Part shown: one piece after another, positions 7,867 to 16,581 of the stretch
Layout of the letters: each line of letters opens with the position of its first letter
How positions within the stretch are numbered: position 1 is the first letter of the stretch
Position numbers and translations under genes: made by a program
Notes under the pieces: generated by a model
Database searches by the model: none
What the model saw: the letters and a program-made list of their open reading frames with translations, nothing else
Told to the model about the DNA's origin: nothing
Assembly (NCBI GenBank): GCA_015232315.1
Contig: JADFZZ010000034.1
Location: 1-53,820, forward strand
Reading direction: 5' to 3'
Length of the DNA stretch: 53,820 bases
Source: SAR324 cluster bacterium
Lineage (GTDB): Bacteria; SAR324; NAC60-12

Positions 7867-10020
7867 TCAGTTGATTTCTTTCATATAGGTTGGCAGTACC
7901 TGATCTTTGGTGCCATACATCCGCACCCGTCCCTTTTCCATCCATAAAATTTTATCAGCCAGTTCAAAATATTCCGGTTTGTGTGTCACCAGAATCAGGG
8001 TTTTATGTTTTTTGTTCTTCTTGAGTCCTTCAATAAATTGTGATTCTTCCAACGGATTGACTCCCTGTTCCGGTTCATCGAGTAGCATGACATCCTTGTT
8101 GCGCAGGAAGACTCTTGCCAGTCCGATTCCATTGCAGAAGGTGTCGGTGAACATGGATTGGTTCTGGCGGTTGTAATATGTTCCGAATTTTTCATCCAAG
8201 GATTCAATATCCTCCAGAATACCGGCATTTTGAGCGGCAGTCTGAAGGGCTTCGAGATCGGCGCCAGGCAGGGCAAGGCTGATATTGGAGGCAATGGAAC
8301 CATGAAACATATAGGCGGTCTGGGGCGCATAGGCGATAGATTGTCGTAACACGATCGGGTCGATCTGCCGGACATTCATGTTGTCCACCAGCACTCTTCC
8401 CGCCTGCGGTGGATACAAACCCAGAATCAGTTTGAGGATGGTTGATTTCCCTGAGCCGTCGTGCCCTACAATCACCAGTGTTTCTCCCCGGTGGATTTCA
8501 AAGGAAACGCCGATCAATGCCGGGTGAGCATCAGGCGAATAGCGGATGGAAACCTGGGCAAAGGCGATATGTCCCTGGAGGCTTTTGCTCAAGGCCATGG
8601 AACTTTCCAGATTGTGTTCGAGTTTCATGTTCATCAACCGGTTGATCTGGCTCACACTTTTGAGGATTCGCTCAATCTGTGCAATCACCCCGAAGCCGGT
8701 CTTCAGCGGGGCCAGCAAGCGCCAGAGCAATAATGTGCAGGCCATGAGCGCACCCACACTCATTTTTTTATCAATCACGTTGACCACTCCCACAAACACA
8801 GTGGCCAGTCCGGACAAGGTCACAATCACCTGGGAAAACGTGTTGATGAGCGCATTCAACCGGTTATTCAGGTAGACGCCCATGGCCGCCTGGGCAGAGA
8901 GGTCCCTGTAGCGTTTCAGCCACATCCGGGTGCTACCGGTGTATTTGATGGCCCGATAATTGGTCAGCATTTCAACCAGCAGTTCCTGACGGGCTGATCC
9001 GGATTTTGAGGATTCCACCGTGATTCTCCTGGTGATGGGAATGATGATGAATCCAAACAGAATGAACACTCCGATTCCGGCCAACGGGACATAGGCCACA
9101 TTTCCCCCCAGAACCACGATAGCTCCCATCATCAGGGCAATGAAGGGCATTTCGAATAAGGCAATGACTGCGTTTCCCGCAAAAAATTCCCGGACTGTTT
9201 CAAAATCCTTGATACGGGAGACCTGTGCGCCAAGGCCGGCAGATTCGGTGTAAGCCGGAGGCAGATAGAGAATACGGCGCAAAATTTCATTGCCCACAAG
9301 GTTTCCCAGTCGCACACTGATGAATCCAAAAACATGAGTCCGTAAAATCCGGAAACCTGTGTCGCACAGTATAAAAATGAAGATTCCCATGCCCAGAAAA
9401 TATAGGGATTCGGATGTTTCAGCCGTTAGGATCTGGTTGTAGATGGTCATGATGAACATGGGCGAAATCAGTGCGACCACACTCAGAAACATCGTGATCA
9501 GCAAACCCGTCAGCATCAACTTTCGAAACCTGCCCAGAATCAATTGAAACCATTCGGTTTGTTGTTTCAACAGTTTGACAGTGTTGCTTTTCATCAATTC
9601 GAACAGGATGATATTTCCCCGAACTGACCGCAAAGGCATTTCACTGTAAGTCAGGGCTTCGGCATCAAACATCAGCACACCTTTGTCAGTGTTTTTGATC
9701 AGCACTTTGACGCTTTCTCCGGGCACGACAAAAATGCAGGGCAACAGCCGTTCATCAAGGGTGTCCATTTTTTTGTAGAGCATGGAACTCTCAAATTTCA
9801 GATTGGCCATCGTATTCATGAAATCGACCAGATCCATTTGTTCCGACATGTAGGGCCTTGCCTGACTGATATCCGACTGTTTTCCATGCCAACCCAAGGA
9901 ATCCAGCAAGGGCAACAGGCATGGGGCATAATCATGAACTGTGCGTGTTTGCCCATGCATCGGGTCAAACAGGGTGATCAGATATTGATAAAATCTATAA
10001 AAAGGATGCTCATGATTCAT
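7867..10020 (-). CDS. T1SS ABC exporter subunit A: intact Walker motifs, degenerate signature
   Basis: 717 residues. Residues 1-140 resemble the peptidase-C39-like (non-cleaving) N-domain of T1SS exporters, without a catalytic Cys/His pair. Six membrane helices span about 165-440. In the nucleotide-binding domain (about 480-717): A-loop Tyr, Walker A GHDGSGKST (K525), Q-loop YAPQ, Walker B VMLLDEP (E649) and H-loop VTHKPE (H680) are intact. The signature expected as LSGGQ reads FTDTF, so this subunit cannot complete an ATP site on its partner. The start overlaps the hemerythrin gene stop by 4 bp (ATGA), indicating translational coupling. Probably heterodimerises with the product of 11585-13261. 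Confidence 0.9.
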   Translation of the reverse strand: MNHEHPFYRFYQYLITLFDPMHGQTRTVHDYAPCLLPLLDSLGWHGKQSDISQARPYMSEQMDLVDFMNTMANLKFESSMLYKKMDTLDERLLPCIFVVPGESVKVLIKNTDKGVLMFDAEALTYSEMPLRSVRGNIILFELMKSNTVKLLKQQTEWFQLILGRFRKLMLTGLLITMFLSVVALISPMFIMTIYNQILTAETSESLYFLGMGIFIFILCDTGFRILRTHVFGFISVRLGNLVGNEILRRILYLPPAYTESAGLGAQVSRIKDFETVREFFAGNAVIALFEMPFIALMMGAIVVLGGNVAYVPLAGIGVFILFGFIIIPITRRITVESSKSGSARQELLVEMLTNYRAIKYTGSTRMWLKRYRDLSAQAAMGVYLNNRLNALINTFSQVIVTLSGLATVFVGVVNVIDKKMSVGALMACTLLLWRLLAPLKTGFGVIAQIERILKSVSQINRLMNMKLEHNLESSMALSKSLQGHIAFAQVSIRYSPDAHPALIGVSFEIHRGETLVIVGHDGSGKSTILKLILGLYPPQAGRVLVDNMNVRQIDPIVLRQSIAYAPQTAYMFHGSIASNISLALPGADLEALQTAAQNAGILEDIESLDEKFGTYYNRQNQSMFTDTFCNGIGLARVFLRNKDVMLLDEPEQGVNPLEESQFIEGLKKNKKHKTLILVTHKPEYFELADKILWMEKGRVRMYGTKDQVLPTYMKEIN

Positions 10021-11393
10021 GACGGTATTGTCCGTGGTTGGGAAGATTTTACAAAGGTTTCATAATCAATGCCATTGATATGATTGACCCACCAGTCCAG
10101 CACCATGGCTTTCAACCGGTGCGAAAGGGAAATTCTGCCTGCGGCAAAATTTTGCCGGAAGTCGTTCAGTTTCCGCAGATAATTTTCATGGAGTTGCTTG
10201 TGTAGTTCAACATTTGGCAGATTTTTTTCCAGAAGGACCATCTCTTCCCGGCGAAAATGATCGGCGGCCAGTTGATATAAATCGTCAAAAATCCGGCGGG
10301 TGCGCTCCACTGTTTCAGCATCAGGTGTCACCTGATTTTCATACAATTCCACAAGGTGACTCAAGTCGAGGGTGATTTCTGCCATGTGGCGGTGGTCGGC
10401 ATCCAGAGCTTCATGATTCATGGAATGGATGACCCCTGAAATATCGTTCCAGGAACGGGCATCTTCCATTTTTTGCAGAACCCAGTTGTTTTCGCAAAAT
10501 GTCTGATAATCGACCATGTTGATATGATTCAGCCACCAGTCCAGCACTTTTATTTTCAGTTCGTTGCCAAAATCAATGTCGCCTTGTTCAATGCGTTCAC
10601 GGTAATCCCTCAGCATATCCATAAAGATCTGATGCTGTTTTTTCTGGTTATCATAGCCTGTCAGGCCAAATTCCCGGATGATCTGTTCTTCATGTAAAAA
10701 ATGCTCGTCGGAACAACGATAAATCGCATCAAAACTTGCCAGTAATCCTGCTCGATCCAGCATTGAAGGGTCTTTTGCGTCCAACAGGAGTTTCTGGAAA
10801 TCAAAGGTGTAACGCGCCATCATTTCATGTTCATGATCCAGTGCTTCAATGCCGATGTGTTTGACCAGTTCATGCATATCGTTCCATTCCAGGGAACGAT
10901 CCAGCACTGCGCCTTTCCAGTTTTTGACACCAAACGTATGGTAATCGTATTGATTGATATGTTCGATCCACCAGTCCAGGATGGTCAGTTTGAGTTCCAT
11001 GGAAATCGTGATTTTGCCGGCCTGAAAATCATGAATGAAGGTCCAGAGCATTGATAGAAACCGGTCATGAGCTTCCTGTTGCCGTTCCATGCCATCCAGA
11101 TGAAAATCCCTGATCAGGTTTTCTTCATGGGCGAAATGCTTTTCTGCGGCTCGATACAATTTACTCAGCAATTCCTTCTGTTCGTCAATCTGATCCATCG
11201 CAAGTCCGATTAACCCATTGCGTTCGATCAACTGATTTAATTCCAGTGCCAATTCGGTCATGCCCTGGTGTTCCTTATCAATTGATTCAATGCCGGTTGA
11301 AATGATGATTTCCTCAATATCCTTCCAGGTTCTGGCTGTCTGCATGATCCAGCGAGCCCATGACCTGTCCACCTGTTCATTGTTGTTTTTCAT
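10017..11393 (-). CDS. triple-domain bacteriohemerythrin
   Basis: 458 residues made of three tandem hemerythrin domains of about 145 residues, each introduced by a W-[KN]-D-[IM] segment. Diiron ligands by domain: Hr1 H42, H86, E90, Q105, H109, H145, D150; Hr2 H189, H231, E235, Q250, H254, H290, D295; Hr3 H334, H379, E383, H398, H402, H438, D443. The first His of the HxxxH pair is Gln in Hr1 and Hr2, so only Hr3 has the full seven-ligand set. No signal peptide or membrane helix; cytoplasmic. Family roles are O2 binding, O2 sensing or iron/redox handling. AGGAAG precedes the start. Its stop overlaps the ABC subunit A start, placing it inside the T1SS operon. Confidence 0.92.
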   Translation of the reverse strand: MKNNNEQVDRSWARWIMQTARTWKDIEEIIISTGIESIDKEHQGMTELALELNQLIERNGLIGLAMDQIDEQKELLSKLYRAAEKHFAHEENLIRDFHLDGMERQQEAHDRFLSMLWTFIHDFQAGKITISMELKLTILDWWIEHINQYDYHTFGVKNWKGAVLDRSLEWNDMHELVKHIGIEALDHEHEMMARYTFDFQKLLLDAKDPSMLDRAGLLASFDAIYRCSDEHFLHEEQIIREFGLTGYDNQKKQHQIFMDMLRDYRERIEQGDIDFGNELKIKVLDWWLNHINMVDYQTFCENNWVLQKMEDARSWNDISGVIHSMNHEALDADHRHMAEITLDLSHLVELYENQVTPDAETVERTRRIFDDLYQLAADHFRREEMVLLEKNLPNVELHKQLHENYLRKLNDFRQNFAAGRISLSHRLKAMVLDWWVNHINGIDYETFVKSSQPRTIPS

Positions 11394-11420
11394 AGGCTTC
11401 CTAATACCTCAAGAGTTGTA

Positions 11421-11578
11421 AGTTTTCAGTTATCAGCTTTCAGCTTTGTGTAAGTCATTGAGATTAAAAGTTTTCTGAATATCAAATTTTCAAAGAAACT
11501 TTTATGCTTATATGAAAATCGTAAGAATTTTAATCAGTTCAAAAAAAACTGAGAACTGAAAGCTGAGAACTGACCACT
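11421..11578. repeat. inverted repeat in the gap between ABC subunit B and the hemerythrin gene
   Basis: The arm at 11421-11443 pairs with 11556-11578 (20 of 23 positions), separated by about 110 bp of AT-rich DNA. It is built on the CTTTCAGCTTTCAG-type simple motif common in dispersed repeats. It breaks an otherwise tightly packed operon and may host a promoter or processing site. Confidence 0.6.
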
Positions 11579-11584
11579 GTCGAG

Positions 11585-13261
11585 CTAATACAGACTTTCC
11601 AGAGTATCGCCTGCCAGTTGATACACACCATCGACCATCATCAGCAGTTTGGGTTGATTGGTCACCAACACGATGGTGCATTTCCCCGTCAGTTTCTTAA
11701 TGAGATCCAGCACCACTTCTTCGGTTTCCTTGTCCATCACCCCATTAGCCCTGTCAAACAACAGAATTCTTGGACGATGCACGAGGGCACGTGCGATAGC
11801 GATTCGCTGAATGAGTCCGGTCGGAAGAAAATTGGTGCTTTGTCCGCCAACCCTGGTTTGATATCCCAGCGGCAAATTGGCCACATGCTCATCCAGACCA
11901 AGGAGTGCGGCCGCATCCATCGCCGCAAAATGTTTTGAATGATCAAACATGGTGATGTTTTCCATGATTGTTCCGGAAAACAAGACACCGGTTGGTGGAA
12001 AATAGGCAATCTTTTGACGAAGTTCCGTCGTATCCCATTGAGTGATATGGTAATCATCAATCAACACACTACCCGTTTCCGGTTTCAGCATACCCATCAG
12101 CAGATACAGCAGGGTGGTGGTGGTTCCAGAATTTTCGCCCATGACCGCAATGATATGGTTGGGTTCCACTTTCAGATGGGCATCCTTGACCACCCAGGCA
12201 CTTTGCGGATCGTAACGGAAAGAAACGCCTTTCAGTTCTATCGCTCCTTCAAAATCCAGCGGCAAAGGTGGTGTGTCTGGCATCGTCTCCAGTTCCATCG
12301 CGGCTAATTCCTGAAGGCGGGATCGGGCCAGGTTTGCTTCAGAAAACCTCATCCAAAAGCCGGCCGCGCTCTGAATCGGTTGCATGGCGCGTCCACCGAG
12401 CATCATGCAGGCTGTCAGGCTCCCCACCGTCATGAATCCATCGAGAACAGAACCCGCTCCGATTCCAATGATGCCATACATGGTGATTTGGGAGAACAGC
12501 ACTCCCACATTGGCTGGCAACATGCTCCAGCGGGACGTTTCCATATTTATTTCAGCAGATTGTCCTTGCAGACGAGCATAACGCCGGAGGATCTGTTCTT
12601 CCATGTGCATGGACTTGATGGCGTGGATTCCGCTCAAAATCTCGATGATAAAATTGAATCGACGGTCATTCACGACCATTTGATTATCCCGGGCCGCCTG
12701 AAAATTGGTTTTGAAATACGAGACAATGCCCAGAAACAGAATCATCAAAATGATCGGAAAAAACACCAGATTACCTGCCAGAAACCAGATGGCAAACAGA
12801 AATATGAGGGCAAACGGCAGATCCAGCAACACCTGAAATACCTGTCCGGCATAAAAACCTCTCAAGGTAGAGATGGCATTCAAGCGGTCTAAATGAACCC
12901 CGGTTTCAAACTGCTCAAACTGCTCAATCCGGCTGGTCATGAGGCGTTCCACCGCACTGCAACTCACAATGTGTTCAAATCGGGCCGCCATCCATCCACT
13001 GATGAAGGATCGGGACAGACGCAGGACTGCTTCGAGAATAACCGCGGTGGTGCAACCAATGGTCAGCCAGGTCAGGGTACCCATGGATTCATGCGGGATG
13101 ATCCGGTCATACACCTGCATCAAGGTGAGTGGGAGGGCCAGCGAAAGGATGTTGATGAAGGCTGAGGCCAACAGCAAATCAAAGGTGTTCTGAGCAAAGT
13201 GCGGCATTTTCATCAGGCCTTTGACCCAGTTTTCATTTTCTCTGAATTGATCAATCAGCAT
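11585..13261 (-). CDS. T1SS-type ABC exporter subunit B: degenerate ATPase
   Basis: About 558 residues from the ATG at 13261; longer in-frame starts would run into the upstream gene and add non-conserved sequence. No C39-like domain; membrane helices begin near residue 25. Type I exporter fold is clear (EQFETGVHLDRLNAISTLRGF, FSEANLARSRL). The NBD is almost entirely degenerate: Walker A reads GENSGTTTT (Lys replaced by T381), Q-loop Gln is Pro (YFPPTG), catalytic Glu is R504 (LLFDRANG), H-loop His is N535 (VTNQPK). The signature reads LPTGL and keeps Leu and one Gly. It probably supplies the signature for the ATP site of subunit A. Follows the solute-binding protein gene by 23 bp. No frameshift, so not a decaying gene. 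Confidence 0.88.
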   Translation of the reverse strand: MLIDQFRENENWVKGLMKMPHFAQNTFDLLLASAFINILSLALPLTLMQVYDRIIPHESMGTLTWLTIGCTTAVILEAVLRLSRSFISGWMAARFEHIVSCSAVERLMTSRIEQFEQFETGVHLDRLNAISTLRGFYAGQVFQVLLDLPFALIFLFAIWFLAGNLVFFPIILMILFLGIVSYFKTNFQAARDNQMVVNDRRFNFIIEILSGIHAIKSMHMEEQILRRYARLQGQSAEINMETSRWSMLPANVGVLFSQITMYGIIGIGAGSVLDGFMTVGSLTACMMLGGRAMQPIQSAAGFWMRFSEANLARSRLQELAAMELETMPDTPPLPLDFEGAIELKGVSFRYDPQSAWVVKDAHLKVEPNHIIAVMGENSGTTTTLLYLLMGMLKPETGSVLIDDYHITQWDTTELRQKIAYFPPTGVLFSGTIMENITMFDHSKHFAAMDAAALLGLDEHVANLPLGYQTRVGGQSTNFLPTGLIQRIAIARALVHRPRILLFDRANGVMDKETEEVVLDLIKKLTGKCTIVLVTNQPKLLMMVDGVYQLAGDTLESLY

Positions 13262-13284
13262 AAGAGCATGGGGATGATTATTTT

Positions 13285-14025
13285 TCAGAAGCCGTGTTTT
13301 TCCATGATTTTCATGATCATGTTTTCCTTGGTGATCTTTTTTAGGCCCTGATTGAAGGCGTTGAGTTTTTTCTGAAATCCCGATGTTTTTTTGGCGATTC
13401 CCAGGTATTGGGATTCCGTCCTGAGTGGCGGGGACATCCATTCCAGTTGATTCATTTCAGTCCGAAATTCAGTTTTAAGGAGATATTGGCACAAGGCTTT
13501 GTCAATTATGATCAGATCCACCCTGTCCTGAAGTAGCATAGCAATGTTCTGAGCGTCTTTTTCAACTTTTGTGGTGTTGAGAAACGTTGCTTTTTCAAAT
13601 TCCGGGAGACTGGCATATCCCGCGACAGTGCCAATGATATAAGGTTTGAGAGCCTCAAACGTTGTGAAGGCGATCTGATCACTTTTTCTTTTATAAAAGC
13701 CAATTTCATTGGCTGGCAACGCCTCTGAAAAAACGAAGTTCTTCTCCAGTTCCTTGCTATACCAGACGCCAACGATTCCATCATAGTCACTGTTCGCTTT
13801 TTCCTGAGCGTCAGCCCTTGGAAAAAATGATATTTCCAAGTTATAGCCAGCTTTTTTGAAAGCTTCCACTACAATTTCGGTGATGAATCCCTGATTAGGC
13901 AGGTTGTCACCATAATAGGGCGGGTATTCCATCGCAACCAGTTTGATGGTTTCAGCAAAAGCGGGAGTCCAGACACTGGTGAAAAGGAGCAAAACAATGA
14001 CGTTCACAGAAAAATTTTTCAACAT
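13285..14025 (-). CDS. periplasmic solute-binding protein, family 3 (amino-acid type)
   Basis: 246 residues with a signal peptide (MLKNFSVNVIVLLLFTSVWTPAFA). The mature part has SBP_bac_3 features: VAMEYPPYYGDNLPNQGFITEIVVEAFKKAGY at the N-lobe, then YDGIVGVWYSKE, and VDLIIIDKALCQYLL in the second lobe. Such proteins bind polar amino acids or act as sensor inputs. No cognate permease genes are present; the neighbouring ABC is an exporter, so it may be an orphan sensor or signalling component. Its start overlaps the thiH stop by 7 bp, with AGGAA just upstream. Confidence 0.82.
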   Translation of the reverse strand: MLKNFSVNVIVLLLFTSVWTPAFAETIKLVAMEYPPYYGDNLPNQGFITEIVVEAFKKAGYNLEISFFPRADAQEKANSDYDGIVGVWYSKELEKNFVFSEALPANEIGFYKRKSDQIAFTTFEALKPYIIGTVAGYASLPEFEKATFLNTTKVEKDAQNIAMLLQDRVDLIIIDKALCQYLLKTEFRTEMNQLEWMSPPLRTESQYLGIAKKTSGFQKKLNAFNQGLKKITKENMIMKIMEKHGF

Positions 14026-15212
14026 ACGTTTCCTGAGGATGATTGAGGTGTGAGGGTTCCCGCTGGATGGTCAAGGTCTGGCATGGTCAAGCCGGTGTCC
14101 CAGTCTTTCCAGACAGGATCAAAGCCCTGTTTGCGCAACATGGCGGCCACTTCATCCGGGGTTCGTTTGTCTTCGATTTCAAACTGTTTTCCTGTGTGAT
14201 TTTCTTCGGAATAGCCTCCGGGGGTAGTTCGGGATCCAGCGCTCATCTGGGTCACGCCCAGTGACACAAGATGATCCCTTAGACTCGCGGATTCACGGGT
14301 GGAAAGGGTGATGCCCGCATTGGGCAGAAACAGACGCAAAGCGGTCATCAACTGGACAAAATTTCTGTCTGTGACCTGAAACAGTTTGTGGTGTGCTCCG
14401 GCCGCCTGTCTCATTCTGGGAAGGGATACCGAAATATGCGACTGCCAGAATTTTTTTTCCAGAAAAGACGCATGGAGTCCGGCACAAAAGCCATCATACC
14501 GCCAGTCACTCAGGCCCAGCAGAGCGCCCACATTGATACGTCTCATTCCCGCTTCTCCGCCTCGTTCCGGTGTTGCCAGGCGATAGTCAAAATGTTTCTT
14601 TTTGCCGGCGAGATGCACCAATGAATAAATCTCACGATCATAGGTTTCCTGATACACCGTCAACCCGTCAATTCCAGCCCGAACAAGTCTTGCATATTCC
14701 TCAGTCTTGAGCGGTTGAACCTCAATGGAAATGGAGGAAAAATACGGACGAATCCATTCCGCGACGTCTGCCAGTGTGGTGTCATTGACATAGCGGGCGT
14801 CTTCGCCGGAAAGTAGCAGAATATGCCGGAATCCCATGCGGTGCAGGGCCAGGCTTTCTTCCAGAATCTGGTCTTTATTCAGGGTCAGTCGTGCAATGCT
14901 GTTGTTTTTGGAATAACCGCAATAAGTGCAGTCACACAGGCATTCATTGGAAAGATACAACGGCACATAAAGTTGCACAACATTTCCGAAACGCTGGCGG
15001 GTGTTTCTCGCGCTGATTTGGGCCATCTGTTCCAGTTGCCTGTCTGCCTGCGGCGATAATAAGGCCAGAAACTGCTCCGGTGACAAACTGTGTCCTGCGG
15101 TAACCTGTTTTAAAGTATTCCGAACTTGATCCTCAGTGGTTGATTCAAGCTGTTTCAGAATCTGGTCTTTGGTGAATTGGAGAAATACTTCATTGAATGT
15201 CATGGAACTCAT
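14019..15212 (-). CDS. thiH: 2-iminoacetate synthase ThiH
   Basis: 397 residues. Radical-SAM enzyme that cleaves tyrosine to dehydroglycine (2-iminoacetate) and p-cresol for the thiazole moiety of thiamine. The [4Fe-4S] CxxxCxxC motif is C91-C95-C98 (SNECLCDCTYCGYSKNN). Family segments LLSGED, IEVQPL, GLTVYQETYDRE and SAGSRTTPGGY are present. Length is normal. Lies 33 bp downstream of thiG on the same strand; an alternative start is the in-frame Met4. thiS, thiF and thiE are not in the window. Confidence 0.93.
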   Translation of the reverse strand: MSSMTFNEVFLQFTKDQILKQLESTTEDQVRNTLKQVTAGHSLSPEQFLALLSPQADRQLEQMAQISARNTRQRFGNVVQLYVPLYLSNECLCDCTYCGYSKNNSIARLTLNKDQILEESLALHRMGFRHILLLSGEDARYVNDTTLADVAEWIRPYFSSISIEVQPLKTEEYARLVRAGIDGLTVYQETYDREIYSLVHLAGKKKHFDYRLATPERGGEAGMRRINVGALLGLSDWRYDGFCAGLHASFLEKKFWQSHISVSLPRMRQAAGAHHKLFQVTDRNFVQLMTALRLFLPNAGITLSTRESASLRDHLVSLGVTQMSAGSRTTPGGYSEENHTGKQFEIEDKRTPDEVAAMLRKQGFDPVWKDWDTGLTMPDLDHPAGTLTPQSSSGNVC

Positions 15213-15245
15213 GAAATGAAATGTGCGTGGGAAAATATCTGCGGT

Positions 15246-16040
15246 TCAGGATGAAATGGCATCAAGAAAACCTGTGAGTGGTGAGGATGCCCGTGCTTCA
15301 TTTGCCACAGAACCCATCCCGCAAAGTCGTGCCATTCTTCCTGCCTGAACGCCCATTTTGAAAGCGACCGCCATTTGAACCGGATCGCCGGCGATCGCCA
15401 GGGCGGTGTTGACCAGCACCGCATCAGCACCCATTTCCATTGCGGCCGCGGCATGACTTGGCGTTCCGAGCCCCGCATCGACAATGACAGGCACATTGGA
15501 CTGCTCAATGATCATTTCCAGAAACAACCGGGTCTGCAACCCCTGATTGCTTCCAATCGGAGATCCCAAGGGCATCACCGCCGCCACTCCGATATCTTCA
15601 AGCCGTTTTGCCAGAATCGGGTCCGCGTGGATATAGGGCAAGACATGAAATCCTTCCTTGACCAGGACTTTTGCCGCTTCCAGCGTTTCTACGCCATCGG
15701 GCATCAGATAGCGGGGTTCCGGGGTCAGTTCCAGTTTGACCCAGTCGCCGCATCCAGCTTCACGTGCCAGCCTTGCCAGCCGGATCGCTTCTTTTGAGTT
15801 GGCCGCTCCAGAGGTGTTGGGCAGTAAAGTAACCCGTGATCGGTCAACAGCGGAAAGCAGGGATGTATTGTCATTGTTTGAAAAATCAACCCTCCTGAGT
15901 GACACGGTCACCATTTCTGTTCCGGAGGCTTCAATCACCTGTTTCAGAATTTCCGCTGATGAAAACTTTCCGGTACCCACAAACAGTCTTGAGGTAAAAA
16001 CCGCTGGGCCTAACTTGAACAAATCTTCCTGAGTTTGCAT
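15246..16040 (-). CDS. thiG: thiazole synthase ThiG
   Basis: 264 residues, normal length. Forms the thiazole phosphate from deoxyxylulose phosphate, dehydroglycine and ThiS-thiocarboxylate in a TIM barrel. Visible signatures: FVGTGKF near the N-terminus, the Schiff-base Lys in WVKLEL, YIHADP, VMPLGSPIGSNQG, VDAGLGTPSHAA and DAVLVNTAI-like DAVLVNTALA for phosphate binding. AGGAT precedes the ATG. Followed by thiH; preceded at 5 bp by a small coiled-coil gene. Confidence 0.95.
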   Translation of the reverse strand: MQTQEDLFKLGPAVFTSRLFVGTGKFSSAEILKQVIEASGTEMVTVSLRRVDFSNNDNTSLLSAVDRSRVTLLPNTSGAANSKEAIRLARLAREAGCGDWVKLELTPEPRYLMPDGVETLEAAKVLVKEGFHVLPYIHADPILAKRLEDIGVAAVMPLGSPIGSNQGLQTRLFLEMIIEQSNVPVIVDAGLGTPSHAAAAMEMGADAVLVNTALAIAGDPVQMAVAFKMGVQAGRMARLCGMGSVANEARASSPLTGFLDAISS

Positions 16041-16045
16041 AAATC

Positions 16046-16345
16046 CTATGATTCGAGAATCTCTTTAGTGAGATTTTTGGGTGAAATAATGGCAACAATC
16101 CGGTTGATGACTTCGACCAGATCGACAATCGCGGAATCCAGATCTTTGATTCTTATTTTGATCACATGCAGCATACGGACGATTTTGGGGTCTCGCTTGA
16201 CTTCGACATCCTTGTCCAAGACCTCTTCTTCCTTAATCAGTGCCTGTTTTTGAGCTTCAAGACGATCAAGTCGTTCATACAACTGAGAAATCATTTTGCG
16301 CATCTGCTCGTCATCAGAGCTTACTGTTAAATTTTTTCCTTCCAT
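16046..16345 (-). CDS. small coiled-coil protein upstream of thiG
   Basis: 99 residues from the ATG at 16345, chosen because GGGAG lies 6 bases upstream; an ATG 24 bp earlier lacks such a site. Composition is strongly helical and charged (LYERLDRLEAQKQALIKEEEVLDKDVEVKRD), with a second helix IVDLVEVINRIVAII. It loosely recalls chorismate-mutase-like all-helical folds, but no active-site pattern is visible. Function unknown; first gene of the thiGH/T1SS gene run and only 5 bp from thiG. Confidence 0.6.
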   Translation of the reverse strand: MEGKNLTVSSDDEQMRKMISQLYERLDRLEAQKQALIKEEEVLDKDVEVKRDPKIVRMLHVIKIRIKDLDSAIVDLVEVINRIVAIISPKNLTKEILES

Positions 16346-16436
16346 ACAGACTCCCGTAGCATTGAACAATCATTATTGGGTTTCTTATTTTTCCCCATTA
16401 ATTCTCAGGCTCCTTTCCCGGAATTAACAAACATGC

Positions 16437-16581
16437 CAGTCGCTGTCGCATAATTCAAAAGTGGTGTCTTCTCGACCAAAGGGAGAAATCTTGAATATAG
16501 TAAAATCAGTGGCTTAAAAAGTTAAAGATCCCACACAGGCGTTCGGGATGATACAAAAACACAATTTTGCGACAGCGACCA
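16437..16581. repeat. palindrome-ended element carrying the GTCGCTGTCGC motif
   Basis: GTCGCTGTCGCA at 16439-16450 is repeated in inverted orientation as TGCGACAGCGAC at 16568-16579, with partly matching flanks. The same core recurs at 27602-27615 and 29438-29451, so it is a dispersed family in this genome. The element occupies the divergent gap between the thiG operon and the SDR gene. Confidence 0.6.

Noticed and set aside
13262-13441. 60-residue N-terminal extension of ABC subunit B
   Set aside because: It is antisense-free but overlaps the 3' end of the solute-binding gene, is low-complexity and not exporter-like; the ATG at 13261 gives a normal subunit.
16346-16480. Possible TPP riboswitch upstream of the thiG operon (minus strand contains CCTGAGAA)
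   Set aside because: Only the CTGAGA core is present; the other conserved TPP-aptamer segments could not be aligned, and the region overlaps a dispersed repeat. A covariance-model search would settle it.
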